64,000 nucleotides of DNA. Source: an uncultured Tropicimonas sp. (GTDB taxonomy: Bacteria; Pseudomonadota; Alphaproteobacteria; Rhodobacterales; Rhodobacteraceae). The notes below the pieces were generated by a model, which made no database searches, was not told the origin of the DNA, and saw only the letters and a list, made by a program, of their open reading frames with translations. The first letter of the stretch is position 1. Every line of letters begins with the position of its first letter. The stretch lies in contig CANLZY010000014.1 in NCBI GenBank assembly GCA_947495685.1, forward strand, positions 62,001 to 126,000, in the 5' to 3' direction. The translations under genes and the position numbers were made by a program. Shown piece after piece: positions 29,961 to 39,844 of the stretch.

Positions 29961-31093
29961 CGCCGTACCAGCACCCCGGCGGACACCGAGATCCCTATCG
30001 CCAGCGCCGCCAACAGCGCAAAGGCCAGCCGGAGCGAGGTCGCCTCTGCAATGAACCCGATTAGCGGCGGGCCCATCAACAGCCCGCCGTACCCCAGCGT
30101 TGCCACGCTGGCGATGGCCTGCCCCGGCGGGACGTCCGGATCATCGGCGGCCCGGCTGAAGGCAAGCGGCATGACCGCAGCGTAGCCGATGCCCATCAGG
30201 ACAAAGCCCAGCAATGCCGCCGGAAGCGTCATGAAGGTCACCGCGATCAGGATGCCGGTCGCTGCGGAGATCCCGCTGAGACGGGCAATCGCCACCGGGC
30301 CGAACCGCGTCACCAACCGGTCCACGACCAGCCGCATGGCGACCATCGTCACCGAAAAGACGGTATAGCCCAACGTCGCCCGTGCCTCGGTGGTGCCGAC
30401 ATTGTCGGTCAGGAAGACCGCGCTCCAATCGGCAATGGCGCCCTCGCCGGTCGCCGCCGCCAACGCGATGAACCCAACCAGGACCAGCGCGCCATGCGGA
30501 ATAGCAAAGACCGGCGCGTCCGGGTCATGGGGTCGGGTGTTCGACGTCCACGGGATCGTCAGGAACGGCAGGAACAGGGCGCTGGCCAGCATCGCCGCCG
30601 CGATGAAATGCACCGGCACCGAAACTCCCCAGGTCGTCGCAAAGAAGCCCAGCCCCGCTCCGAGCCCGGCCCCGAGGCTCCACATTGCGTGAAACGACGA
30701 CATGACCGACCGGCCCATCTGTCGTTCGACCTCGGTGGCCCAGGTGTTCATGACAACGTCCATCGAGCCGTGGTGCATGCCGAACACGAACAAGGCCGCC
30801 GCCAGCCAGACGGGCGTCGGGGCCAGCGCCACCAGCACCATCGACAGGACATAACTGACTGCGATCCAGCGCGTGACGGTGACGGCCCCGATGCTGTCGG
30901 TCAGCCGCCCCGCGATGGGGAAGGACACCAACGCCCCGCAGCCCATGAACAGCAACAACAGCCCAAGCGACGATGGCGTGAGATCGTGGATCTGCACGAT
31001 TGCCGGGATCCGGGAGGCCCAGACCCCCAGCAGAATGCCGTTCAGGGCAAAGGCCGCGGCGATGGCCCGCCACGGAGTTCTGATGTCACGCAT
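29951..31093 (-). CDS. MFS transporter
   Basis: 12-TM-like hydrophobic pattern, MRDIRTPWRAIAAAFALNGILLGVWASRIPAIVQIHDLTPSSLGLLLLFMGCGALVSFPIAGRLTD. Confidence 0.9.
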   Translation of the reverse strand: MRDIRTPWRAIAAAFALNGILLGVWASRIPAIVQIHDLTPSSLGLLLLFMGCGALVSFPIAGRLTDSIGAVTVTRWIAVSYVLSMVLVALAPTPVWLAAALFVFGMHHGSMDVVMNTWATEVERQMGRSVMSSFHAMWSLGAGLGAGLGFFATTWGVSVPVHFIAAAMLASALFLPFLTIPWTSNTRPHDPDAPVFAIPHGALVLVGFIALAAATGEGAIADWSAVFLTDNVGTTEARATLGYTVFSVTMVAMRLVVDRLVTRFGPVAIARLSGISAATGILIAVTFMTLPAALLGFVLMGIGYAAVMPLAFSRAADDPDVPPGQAIASVATLGYGGLLMGPPLIGFIAEATSLRLAFALLAALAIGISVSAGVLVRRQR

Positions 31094-31847
31094 GTTGTAT
31101 CTCCATCCCGGCCTCGGCCAGTTCCCGCGTGTCCGAAGGCAAGGCATCCGTCACCAGCACGTCCAGTTCGGCGCAAGGCACAACACGATGACGCGCTTTG
31201 CGTCCAAGTTTTCCGGCCCCCGCCAGCACAACCGACCGGTGGCTGGACGCTACCATGGAGCGCTTGACCGCCGCCTCGTCCAGATTATCCGCGCTCAGGC
31301 CAAAACCGGCCTGCAACCCACACGCACCAAGGATGCACATGTCCGCAGCCGTCGCCGACAGGTCCCGCTCGGCCGAATACCCGACCGCGACACCTCCGAA
31401 CGGTGACAGGCGTCCGCCGATCAGGACCGTCTCGATGCCGCGCGCCAAGGTCTGCAACGCCACCGACGGTGCCGGCGTCACCACCAGGCTGCGCGGCAGC
31501 GCCGGAAGGAACCGCGCCAGCCGCGTAACGCTTGTTCCGCCATCCAGCATCAACACCATTCCATCCTCGATCAACGCCAATGCGGTCGTGGCAAGCCGAT
31601 CCGCCAATGGCCCGACGGTGGCCTGCCTTTCCGGCAAGGGGGCCATAGGATGCAGGACCGGCAGGGCCCCGCCCCGCACCCGTTGCACGGATCCTTCGGC
31701 CTCCAGCGCCAGCAGGTCGCGGCGAACGGTATCTGGCGAAACATCGAACTCTGCAGCCAATGCCGACAGGATCAGCGGGTGGCCATCGGCAATGCGCAAC
31801 CGCAACACGGCTTGTCGTCCGTCGGGTGAATTTGGGATGGCCGCCAA
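31086..31847 (-). CDS. DeoR/GlpR family transcriptional regulator
   Basis: ILSALAAEFDVSPDTVRRDLLALEAEGSVQRVRGGALPV HTH followed by DeoR sensor domain; start codon (TTG) uncertain. Confidence 0.9.
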   Translation of the reverse strand: MAAIPNSPDGRQAVLRLRIADGHPLILSALAAEFDVSPDTVRRDLLALEAEGSVQRVRGGALPVLHPMAPLPERQATVGPLADRLATTALALIEDGMVLMLDGGTSVTRLARFLPALPRSLVVTPAPSVALQTLARGIETVLIGGRLSPFGGVAVGYSAERDLSATAADMCILGACGLQAGFGLSADNLDEAAVKRSMVASSHRSVVLAGAGKLGRKARHRVVPCAELDVLVTDALPSDTRELAEAGMEIQHA

Positions 31848-32024
31848 GGGGGACTCACAGACTTGCAGAGCATTGCAGTATTGTGCAAACTTTTGCGGCA
31901 ATTTGAGGGTAGATGCAACCCCACCCGGCCCCACAGGCGTTACCAACGCACGCGTTCTGCCCCGCCGAACGGAACAGACACGTTTCAGAGCAATGAATTC
32001 AGACCTGAGGCGTTTGCGAAACCG

Positions 32025-33230
32025 TCACCGACGCCGTCGACGGGCCGCGCCAAGAACGGCCATTGCGCCGAGCAACAGCCCCCCTGTGGCCGGTCCCGGA
32101 ACAGGCGTCGTTGCGAGATCTACCCCGAATGCGAGAAATTGCGTCGACTGGAACGTCGGTTGGAAATTGTTGTCCGACACCAGGAACAGAGAGTGCATGC
32201 CAGCGCCAATGCCGGTGTCGATCACGTCACCGAAGGCCATGCCTTCGAGGTTGTCCAATCCGATCCCGAGGGTTCCCAGATCCAGTATCAGCTCCTTGCT
32301 GACCGGCGCGTAGAGGCCCGGCAGCGTGTCGAAGACACTGACGTCCGTCGCGCCCGCAACGTCGATCTCGTACAATCTGGCTCCGAAGATTGGCAGAATT
32401 CCTGCAACCAGTGAAAATGACCGCTCCAGCGCCAGAAACCGCCCCAACGTCGGCAATGCCACCAGTTCGACAAGGCCGTTCTGCTCTGCTGCGCCGGAAA
32501 TTGGAACCGGATCTACCTCGTAGACATATTCCGCGCCGGCCACCCCGCCCAGCAGGTCGTAGGTCAGGATGCGGGCCGAGCTTCCGTTGCTGCCGGTGGC
32601 CAAGGGCCCGTCCTGCACCAGGGCTTCCTCGGCGGCGGTGACCAGTGTGGTGCCATCGGGTGTGGTGGTCAGGCTTTCGAACCCGCGATTGTTGGCAACG
32701 CCGTTCCCGGCGGAGGGTGCAAATTTCGACGGCAGCGGCAGCGTTCCTTGCTGCTCCAGACCGGCATCGAAGGACCGCACCGCAGGCGGTTGCAGCGAAC
32801 TGGCGAACCCTTCATCAGCGATATAGATCTCGCCCGATCCGGCGATTGCGATCCCTTCCGGGTCGATCGACCCGGCCGCCAGCGGGGCTCCGCCGGGTTG
32901 GGTCATCGTCGTGACGCCGGTCACGGTCACGTCGCCCGACGTGAGCAGCCCATCCCCCGACAGGTCGATGTCGATGTCATAGACCCGCGGCGGGACGCCG
33001 TCCGGCCGGTCTCCCTTGTCGTCCGACACCGCCTTGAACCCGGCGCCCGCGACATGCGCCATGCCCGACAGGCCACCGACCTCGGTGCCACCATACATGG
33101 TCCCGGTGGCGAAGCTGTCGGCCCCGAGATACGTGATTCCAGTGATCGTGCTCGCCCCGGAAGCACTGCTGAAAGCAATCAGCGCGACCGCGGCGCATAC
33201 TGGTGGTGACAAGACGGATGGGAAAGTCAT
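32025..33230 (-). CDS. esterase-like activity of phytase family protein with PEP-CTERM-like C-terminus
   Basis: Signal peptide; DPEGIAIAGSGEIYIADEG..., NRGFESLTTTPDGTTLVTAAEEAL, LALERSF; C-terminal VPGPATGGLLLGAMAVLGAARRRRR. Confidence 0.8.
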   Translation of the reverse strand: MTFPSVLSPPVCAAVALIAFSSASGASTITGITYLGADSFATGTMYGGTEVGGLSGMAHVAGAGFKAVSDDKGDRPDGVPPRVYDIDIDLSGDGLLTSGDVTVTGVTTMTQPGGAPLAAGSIDPEGIAIAGSGEIYIADEGFASSLQPPAVRSFDAGLEQQGTLPLPSKFAPSAGNGVANNRGFESLTTTPDGTTLVTAAEEALVQDGPLATGSNGSSARILTYDLLGGVAGAEYVYEVDPVPISGAAEQNGLVELVALPTLGRFLALERSFSLVAGILPIFGARLYEIDVAGATDVSVFDTLPGLYAPVSKELILDLGTLGIGLDNLEGMAFGDVIDTGIGAGMHSLFLVSDNNFQPTFQSTQFLAFGVDLATTPVPGPATGGLLLGAMAVLGAARRRRR

Positions 33231-33311
33231 GACAATATCCAATGGGGCTTTGAAAAATTGCGGGTGACGCCCCGGCCAACATCTCGACAGACCGGCCGGG
33301 GCATGTGTTGA

Positions 33312-34784
33312 TCAATTGGTCCAGCGGACTCCGGTCAGATCATTGGCCTGCGTCGGGGCGTTTTCCCACAGCCCCTCGATCTTGCTGTTGGCCACGCCGG
33401 TCTTTGCCAGTTGAAACAGGAACCCATTGACGTAGTCATCCGCGATCATCTGTTGGGCGGCGTGCAGAATCGCCGTCCGCTGTGCCGCGTCGGAGGTGAC
33501 GTTCAGGTCCTCCATCAGCGCCTGGAATTCCGGCTTGTCGTACTGGAAGTAGTACTCGGGCCGGGCATAGATGTTGATATCGGCGGGTTCGGTGTGGCTG
33601 ACGATGGTCAGGTCAAAGTCCTTGCCCTTGAACGCCTGCTCCAGCCACTGCGCCCATTCGACGTTGCTGATTTCAGTCTGGATACCGACATTGCGCAGTT
33701 GCGCGGCAATGATCTCGCCGCCGCGACGGGCATAGGCGGGGGGCGGCAGCGCCAGGCGCAGCTTCAGATCCGATTGACCTGCCTCGGCCAAAAGCTGTTT
33801 GGCCATTTCCGGATCGAAGGCGGATTGCCCCGTCAGATCCAGGTAATCCGGGTTGTGCGGCGCAAAATGGGTACCGATCGGGGTTCCAAAGCCGTGCATC
33901 GCCCCGTCGATGATTTCCTGCCGGTTGATCGCGTGGGCAATCGCCTTGCGCACCTTCACATCCGCCAGCGGGCCGGACTTGTTGTTGATCGACAGGATCG
34001 TTTCTCCCTCGGTCGACCCGACGATGACGCTGAACATCGGGTTGGCCTCGAATTGCATCAGCGTCTCGGGAGCCGGGAAATTCGGGAAGGCATCGACATC
34101 ACCGGCCATCATCGCAGCAAAGGCGGCGTTGGGGTCGGAGATGAACTTGAACGTGGCCTTGGCCAATGCGGGTGCATCCCCCCAGTAGGACTCGTTGCGT
34201 ACGATCTCGACCGAATCGCCCTGCTTCCATTCCGAGAAGGCAAAGGGGCCGGTGCCGACCGGGTTCGTTGCGGCGGTCTCGATGGTTTCGGGCGCCACGA
34301 TCACGGCATCACCCCAGGCCATCTTGAACGGAAAGGCCCCGTCGGGTGCCCCCAGCGTGACCTGCACCGTCATCGGATCAACGACGGTGACGTCCGTGAT
34401 CCCGGCAAACAATGCCTTTTGCGCGTTGGTCGACTCCTCTGCGCGGGCGCGGTCGAGCGAAAACTTGACGTCTTCACCGTCCATCGCCGTGCCGTCGTGG
34501 AAGGTCACACCCGACCGCAAGTTAAAGGTATAGACCGTCCCATCCTCGGAGATGTCCCAGCTGCCTGCCAGACCCGGCACAATCGACCCATCCGATGCAA
34601 ATCGGGTCAGCCCCTCAAAGACGTTGGCATAGACCACCTCGTCGATGGCCGCCGCAGCGCCACCCGTGGGGTCCAGGTTGGGCGGCTCCAGTGCCATCCC
34701 GATGGTGATGTCGTCCTGCGCGGCCAGCGCGCCGGAGGCTGCGAGCGCCAGCACGGCGGCGCCGTGGAAAAGGCGGTTGAACAT
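33312..34784 (-). CDS. ABC transporter substrate-binding protein, family 5 (peptide/opine type)
   Basis: Signal peptide MFNRLFHGAAVLALAASGALA; LEPPNLDPTGG...YANVFEGLTRF...LRSGVTFHDGTAMDGEDVKFSLDRA. Confidence 0.93.
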   Translation of the reverse strand: MFNRLFHGAAVLALAASGALAAQDDITIGMALEPPNLDPTGGAAAAIDEVVYANVFEGLTRFASDGSIVPGLAGSWDISEDGTVYTFNLRSGVTFHDGTAMDGEDVKFSLDRARAEESTNAQKALFAGITDVTVVDPMTVQVTLGAPDGAFPFKMAWGDAVIVAPETIETAATNPVGTGPFAFSEWKQGDSVEIVRNESYWGDAPALAKATFKFISDPNAAFAAMMAGDVDAFPNFPAPETLMQFEANPMFSVIVGSTEGETILSINNKSGPLADVKVRKAIAHAINRQEIIDGAMHGFGTPIGTHFAPHNPDYLDLTGQSAFDPEMAKQLLAEAGQSDLKLRLALPPPAYARRGGEIIAAQLRNVGIQTEISNVEWAQWLEQAFKGKDFDLTIVSHTEPADINIYARPEYYFQYDKPEFQALMEDLNVTSDAAQRTAILHAAQQMIADDYVNGFLFQLAKTGVANSKIEGLWENAPTQANDLTGVRWTN

Positions 34785-35182
34785 GATCAAGCTCCCTGTT
34801 GTCTTTTGCGGCAAGACTACAGCCAAGTTTGCCATTTTGTTAAAGGTTTCTTTACGACAAACCGCGCGATGAGTGTTTCAGCCCGCAATCGTCCGGGTCG
34901 CGATCTGTCAGCGTGGGCAATAGGCCGCACCGGGGTCAAAACTGCCAGCGACGCGTGCATACCGCCACCAAACGACGGTTTTTGTCGGTTTTCCAAGCCA
35001 ATTCCGCCCGAGACCGTGGGCATGGCGCGTGGCGCAATGACCTGTGGCACCTTGTCGAGGTGAAGAATCTTCCAAATACGGCTTTGATTGGGTCCGAATC
35101 TGTCGGGGTCCCGACCAAGCAACCCATCTCAATCGTTTTCACACCGCCATCGGGACGCCAGATACAACCGCTCGAATCGACA

Positions 35183-35716
35183 ATGACACAAGACATGATA
35201 CCAGCCTGGGTCGACGGGACCCTGCAACCGGTCGAGAAACTGGAAGTGCACCGCAAGGGGCTGCGCCACAAGGCTGTATCCGTCTTTGTGCTGGATGGCG
35301 CAAACGTGCTGTTGCAACGGCGCGCGTTGGGCAAATACCACACGCCGGGCCTGTGGGCGAACACCTGTTGCACGCACCCTCGCTGGGACGAACCCGCCGC
35401 CGATTGCGCCGTGCGCCGCCTGCGCGAAGAACTGGGCATTACGGGGCTCTATCCCGCGCACCGGGATCGGGTGGAATATCGCGCCGATGTCGGTGGCGGC
35501 ATGATCGAGCACGAAGTTGTCGATATCTTCACCGCAATGGCAGAGCGCAAGATGAAGGTGGAGCCCAATCCAGATGAGGTCTCACAGGTGGAATGGGTCG
35601 GGTTTTACGACCTGACCGCCGAAGTCGCCCGTCGGCCGGCGCGTTTCACCCCCTGGTTGCGGATCTACCTTGAAGAGTACAAGGACCGGATTTTCGGCAC
35701 CCTTATGAAGATGTGA
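35183..35716 (+). CDS. idi: isopentenyl-diphosphate delta-isomerase
   Basis: LHRKGLRHKAVSVFVLDG...LLQRRALGKYHTPGLWANTCCTHPRWDE...RRLREELGI: type 1 IDI with NTCCTHP catalytic Cys. Confidence 0.95.
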   Translation: MTQDMIPAWVDGTLQPVEKLEVHRKGLRHKAVSVFVLDGANVLLQRRALGKYHTPGLWANTCCTHPRWDEPAADCAVRRLREELGITGLYPAHRDRVEYRADVGGGMIEHEVVDIFTAMAERKMKVEPNPDEVSQVEWVGFYDLTAEVARRPARFTPWLRIYLEEYKDRIFGTLMKM

Positions 35717-35748
35717 CACGCGACGAGCCAGCCGTAACCCATTGTGCC

Positions 35749-37041
35749 TCAGCAGCGTTCCGGCAACAGTTCGGCCAGGGTCAGTGCCATGACAGTGGCA
35801 CTGTCCACCATGTCCTGCACGCCGACCCATTCGTCCGGCTGGTGTGCGAGGTCCAGAATGCCCGGACCGTAAGCGATGCAGTTCTTCAGCTTGCCGATCC
35901 GATCGATGTGCTTTTGATCGTAAGTGCCCGGGCTGACCACGTATTCCGGTCGCCGCGACAGCACCTTTTCGATGGCATCCGTCACAGTGCGCACCACCGG
36001 GGCGTCTTCGGGGGTCATAGTCGGCTGGACCTCGAACAGGTCGCGGATTTCATAGTCAAAGCTCGGGCGCTGTGCCTTTACCGTTTCCAGCATCGCCGAC
36101 ACCTCGGCCTTCACCTCGTCGATGTCTTCCTCGATCAGGAACCGCCGGTCGATGGTAATGCGGCAACGGTCCGGCACACAGGGCGCAGGCAGGCCGGTGT
36201 AGCCTTCCTCCTGCACCGGTTCGCCACCGTGGATGGCATTGATATTCAGTGTCGATTGCCTGGCCCCGTCGGGCACCACCGGCATTTCGGTGCGCTTGGT
36301 CGCCAGCAACGGGAACAACGTCGCCTCCATCTGGGCCAGAACGGCCCCCATGTGGCGCACGGCGCAATCGCCCAGAAACGGCATCGACCCGTGTGCGATC
36401 CGCCCCTTGGTCTCGATCTCGGCCCACCAGACACCGCGATGGCCCAGGCAGATACGATCCTTGTTCAGGGGCTCCGGGATGATGACGTGCTGCACCCGGG
36501 ACGGGTCGAACCAGCCCTTCTCAGCCAGATAGGCAACCCCGCCAAAACCGCCTGACTCTTCGTCCGCAGTGGCCGAAATCTCGACTGCGCCTGAGAAATC
36601 GGGGCACACCGCCAGAAACGCTTCGGCCGCGATGATCGACGCCGCCAACCCACCCTTCATGTCGCAGGCGCCCCGGCCATAGACCTTGCCGTCGATCAGA
36701 TCGCCGCCGAACGGATCGACCGTCCAGCCGTTGCCGACCTCGACCACGTCGTGATGGGAGTTGAAATGCACCGTGTCGCCGCCATGCGCGCCCTGCCGCC
36801 GGGCAACGATGTTCCAGCGCGGATATTTGTCGCTGTCCGCCAGTGCGCCCTCGGCGCGGACGAGTTCCACCATGAACCCCGCGCCGGACAACCGACCGTC
36901 GAGGTAGTCACAGATTTCGCGATAGTTCCGCCCGGGCGGGTTCAGCGTCGGGATACGGATCAGGTCGCGCGTCAGTCCAACCAGTGCGTCGCGACGCGCC
37001 TCTACGGCTGCCGCAAGTTTCGTTTCGATGTCATCAGCCAT
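35749..37041 (-). CDS. M20 family ArgE/DapE-type deacylase
   Basis: VHFNSHHDVVEVGNGWTVDPFGGDLIDGKVYGRGACDMKGGLAASI...TADEESGGFGG: M20 metal-ligand motifs. Confidence 0.92.
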   Translation of the reverse strand: MADDIETKLAAAVEARRDALVGLTRDLIRIPTLNPPGRNYREICDYLDGRLSGAGFMVELVRAEGALADSDKYPRWNIVARRQGAHGGDTVHFNSHHDVVEVGNGWTVDPFGGDLIDGKVYGRGACDMKGGLAASIIAAEAFLAVCPDFSGAVEISATADEESGGFGGVAYLAEKGWFDPSRVQHVIIPEPLNKDRICLGHRGVWWAEIETKGRIAHGSMPFLGDCAVRHMGAVLAQMEATLFPLLATKRTEMPVVPDGARQSTLNINAIHGGEPVQEEGYTGLPAPCVPDRCRITIDRRFLIEEDIDEVKAEVSAMLETVKAQRPSFDYEIRDLFEVQPTMTPEDAPVVRTVTDAIEKVLSRRPEYVVSPGTYDQKHIDRIGKLKNCIAYGPGILDLAHQPDEWVGVQDMVDSATVMALTLAELLPERC

Positions 37042-37318
37042 GCGCAGAGGCTAGTCCTGCGCGCGCACGGGAACAATGGGGTCAAACAGTCGCTCCACGC
37101 TTTTTTCGGCACCTCCGCGACAAGCTTGTTCCGGGCGGTTTCAATGTGTTGTCTCTCTGCCCGGTTGTACCGCCCGTGTCGGCCACCGATATGAAACGGC
37201 AGCCGCGGGCGAAGCCACCGCTGCGTTGGGGGCGGCGTTTACGAAAACCGGATGACCTCGAACGGAGAGGGCGCTATCGTCGCAAATGAATTTTGTTGGT
37301 AAATTGTGAGGAGTCAGA

Positions 37319-38395
37319 ATGGCCAACTTTGAGACGCAGATCCGGGAATCGCAGGCCCAGGTGGCCGCGGCCCAATCCAAGATGGCCGATGTGACCGGCC
37401 GGATCGAAGCCGCGCGCGCCAAGATGGCCGCCGGCGAGGACATTGCCATCGACATCGAGAACGCCACGCTGGAGGACGTTCACGCCCACACCGAGGCGAT
37501 GAACGCCAACATCGCCGAGCTGATCATGGGGCTGGACGATGTGACATCCGCGTTCTCGAAGGATTTCGACGAGATGCGCACCAAGACCGGTTGGGAGAGC
37601 CTTGTCGGCGTCTTCGCCCGTGGCAAATCCGAATCGATGCGCCAGGAACGTCTGCGCACCGCCAATATCGACGACAAGCTGCAGGACCTGATCGGCAAGT
37701 CGGACGTGATCGTGAAGTTGCTGCAGGGACAGCTCGAGATCCTGAACGGCGAGGAAACGAAGGTCAGCGCCAACCTCGGCGAAACGCTGGAAGACCGCGA
37801 GGCCACCGTGGCGGAACTGGAGCAGTTGCGTGGCGAGATCATCGGGATGGACCCCGATATCATCGGCCTCGAAAACAAGATCAGCGTCGAACAGGACGCC
37901 GCCGCCCGGACCCAGTTGGAAACCCAGTTGGCCGAGATGAACACCAAGTACAACGATCTGGTCCAGCAGGAGCAGGTGAAGCTGGCCAAGAGCCAGACGT
38001 TGGAACGCTACATCGAGAAGGGCAAGACCTGGGTCGACAGCCTGCAGAACCAGGCCGCCACCCAGATGGTTCTGATCAACAAGCTGCAAACGGACACCAA
38101 GCAGCGCGTGGTGCTTTACGATGCCCTGTCCAAATCACTGAAGACCGCCCAACAGCAGGACGTGGCGCACCGGATCAACGAGATCGGCGTCAAGACGGAT
38201 CAGGAGGCGCAGGCCGCCATGGCCGCCATCGGCAGCGCCACCAACGACCGGATGGCCGACATGATGGAGGCCCACGAAGACCACATGGTATTTGCCCGCA
38301 AAGTGCTGGAACAGAAGCAGAAAGCAGATGAACGCTTTGCCCGCCGCTTTGGCCAGATCGTCGAGAAGCACGACAAGAACCTCTACGGCGGATGA
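37319..38395 (+). CDS. coiled-coil protein of unknown function (possibly TelA-like)
   Basis: 358 aa, long Gln/Glu-rich heptad-like helices (VTGRIEAARAKMAAGEDIAIDIENATLEDVHAHTEAMN...), no TM or signal; good RBS (GTGAGGAG). Confidence 0.85.
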   Translation: MANFETQIRESQAQVAAAQSKMADVTGRIEAARAKMAAGEDIAIDIENATLEDVHAHTEAMNANIAELIMGLDDVTSAFSKDFDEMRTKTGWESLVGVFARGKSESMRQERLRTANIDDKLQDLIGKSDVIVKLLQGQLEILNGEETKVSANLGETLEDREATVAELEQLRGEIIGMDPDIIGLENKISVEQDAAARTQLETQLAEMNTKYNDLVQQEQVKLAKSQTLERYIEKGKTWVDSLQNQAATQMVLINKLQTDTKQRVVLYDALSKSLKTAQQQDVAHRINEIGVKTDQEAQAAMAAIGSATNDRMADMMEAHEDHMVFARKVLEQKQKADERFARRFGQIVEKHDKNLYGG

Positions 38396-38619
38396 CCTGG
38401 AAGCAGAAGCTGCTGACCGGCCTGATGACCGCCGGGTTCGCCTTGCGCTGGTTGGCCGGTCGCAGCGCGTCGGAGGATGCGGCGTTGTTGCAGAAGGTCG
38501 CTCAGGCAATCGACCGCGCCGTCGGCTGGGCACTGGCCGTGGGTCTGATCGTGTTGGCCGGGATGGCGCTGTCACGCGTTCATCAGCGGTTTACCAGAAC
38601 TGGAACCGGACATGACTGA
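38392..38619 (+). CDS. small membrane protein
   Basis: 75 aa, one or two hydrophobic segments (VGWALAVGLIVLAGMAL); 4-bp ATGA overlap with upstream gene. Confidence 0.7.
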   Translation: MTWKQKLLTGLMTAGFALRWLAGRSASEDAALLQKVAQAIDRAVGWALAVGLIVLAGMALSRVHQRFTRTGTGHD

Positions 38620-39754
38620 CCCCACCGGCACCCTGACCCGCGACCATGTCGGCCTGACCGACACCTGGGCCGCGCGGCGCTATTTCGAAAAGTTCGCCGC
38701 GATCACCGGGCACCTGACTCGCGTCGCCGCGACGATGGAGGTGGACGGATCGCTGTCCCGGACAGATGTCACGATCCTGGGCCGCTACCTGACGGCACTG
38801 ACCGGCACCTTCCACGCGCTCTCGGACAAGTACCTTCTGACCGGTCGCGACACCGGCACCTTTTTCGGCTCGCTCACCTTTGACGCGCACGAAAGCGGGT
38901 TCCCGGTGTTCGAAGAGCTGCTGACCATGGCCAACGATGCCCAGCAGGCGCCCCGCCACCTGAGCAACATGCCCTCTGTCGAGGCGCTGAAAGACCAGAT
39001 GGTGCGCAGCATTGTCGGTGACCTGGAGATCCCGACCAAGCTGCAATTCTCCCTGTCTCAACGGTTGTATTATGAGCAACTGGCCCGCGGAAACCTGTTC
39101 TGGGCCCGCAACGACCCGGAAGCGCTATGGCAGGGCAAGGCCGGGCATGGCGCCGAACGCAATCGATACCTGGTGCACTGGGCGGTCTATGACAGTCAGG
39201 TCAACCTGCCGACCATCTACCTGATGGATCTGGAGGACAGTGGCCGGGCGGCCCTGCCCAAGGATCAGTGGCGCTGGCCGCAGGTTCAGTCGCACCTGAT
39301 GGCGCAGAGCGTCGCGGGGCTGAAGCTGTTGACCATCGCACAGGGATTCGACCGGGATTTCGACGACCTGCACCCCAAGCGGTTGCGACGGGTCCGGCTG
39401 GGTCCGATGTATTCCAGCGCCTTCACCCAGCAATCCGGTCCGATCTCGAAGGTTCTGGACGGGGCGCAGGCACCGGCCGGGCAGGATTGGGCCCTGGCCT
39501 GGACCAGCGAGGACCTGTCGTCGGAGCGGGTCGAGTGGGAAAAGACAGGCTGGTTTGCCAAGGCGGAGCGCGAGATCTTTGCACTGGACCCTTTTTCCGC
39601 CCGTGGGGCCGAGACAGGGGCCACGGCGACGGAGCGGTCGATCATCCTGCCGGAGCGGCAATATCAGGTCCTGGCCGAGATGAACCCGCCGGGATTCGGC
39701 GCCGTGCGCAAGTACGTGGTGAGCGCGGGCGGACGGGTTCTGGGGTATCGCTGA
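38612..39754 (+). CDS. uncharacterised protein (380 aa)
   Basis: Long ORF in operon, 8-bp overlap with upstream gene; no motif recognised with confidence. Confidence 0.85.
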   Translation: MTDPTGTLTRDHVGLTDTWAARRYFEKFAAITGHLTRVAATMEVDGSLSRTDVTILGRYLTALTGTFHALSDKYLLTGRDTGTFFGSLTFDAHESGFPVFEELLTMANDAQQAPRHLSNMPSVEALKDQMVRSIVGDLEIPTKLQFSLSQRLYYEQLARGNLFWARNDPEALWQGKAGHGAERNRYLVHWAVYDSQVNLPTIYLMDLEDSGRAALPKDQWRWPQVQSHLMAQSVAGLKLLTIAQGFDRDFDDLHPKRLRRVRLGPMYSSAFTQQSGPISKVLDGAQAPAGQDWALAWTSEDLSSERVEWEKTGWFAKAEREIFALDPFSARGAETGATATERSIILPERQYQVLAEMNPPGFGAVRKYVVSAGGRVLGYR

Positions 39755-39844
39755 GGTCTGGAGTGCTTGAGCGGACGTGAGCCCCCCCGACGGGGATATT
39801 TGAGAACAGACGGTGATCCGGGACGGAACAGGAGAACAAGTGTT

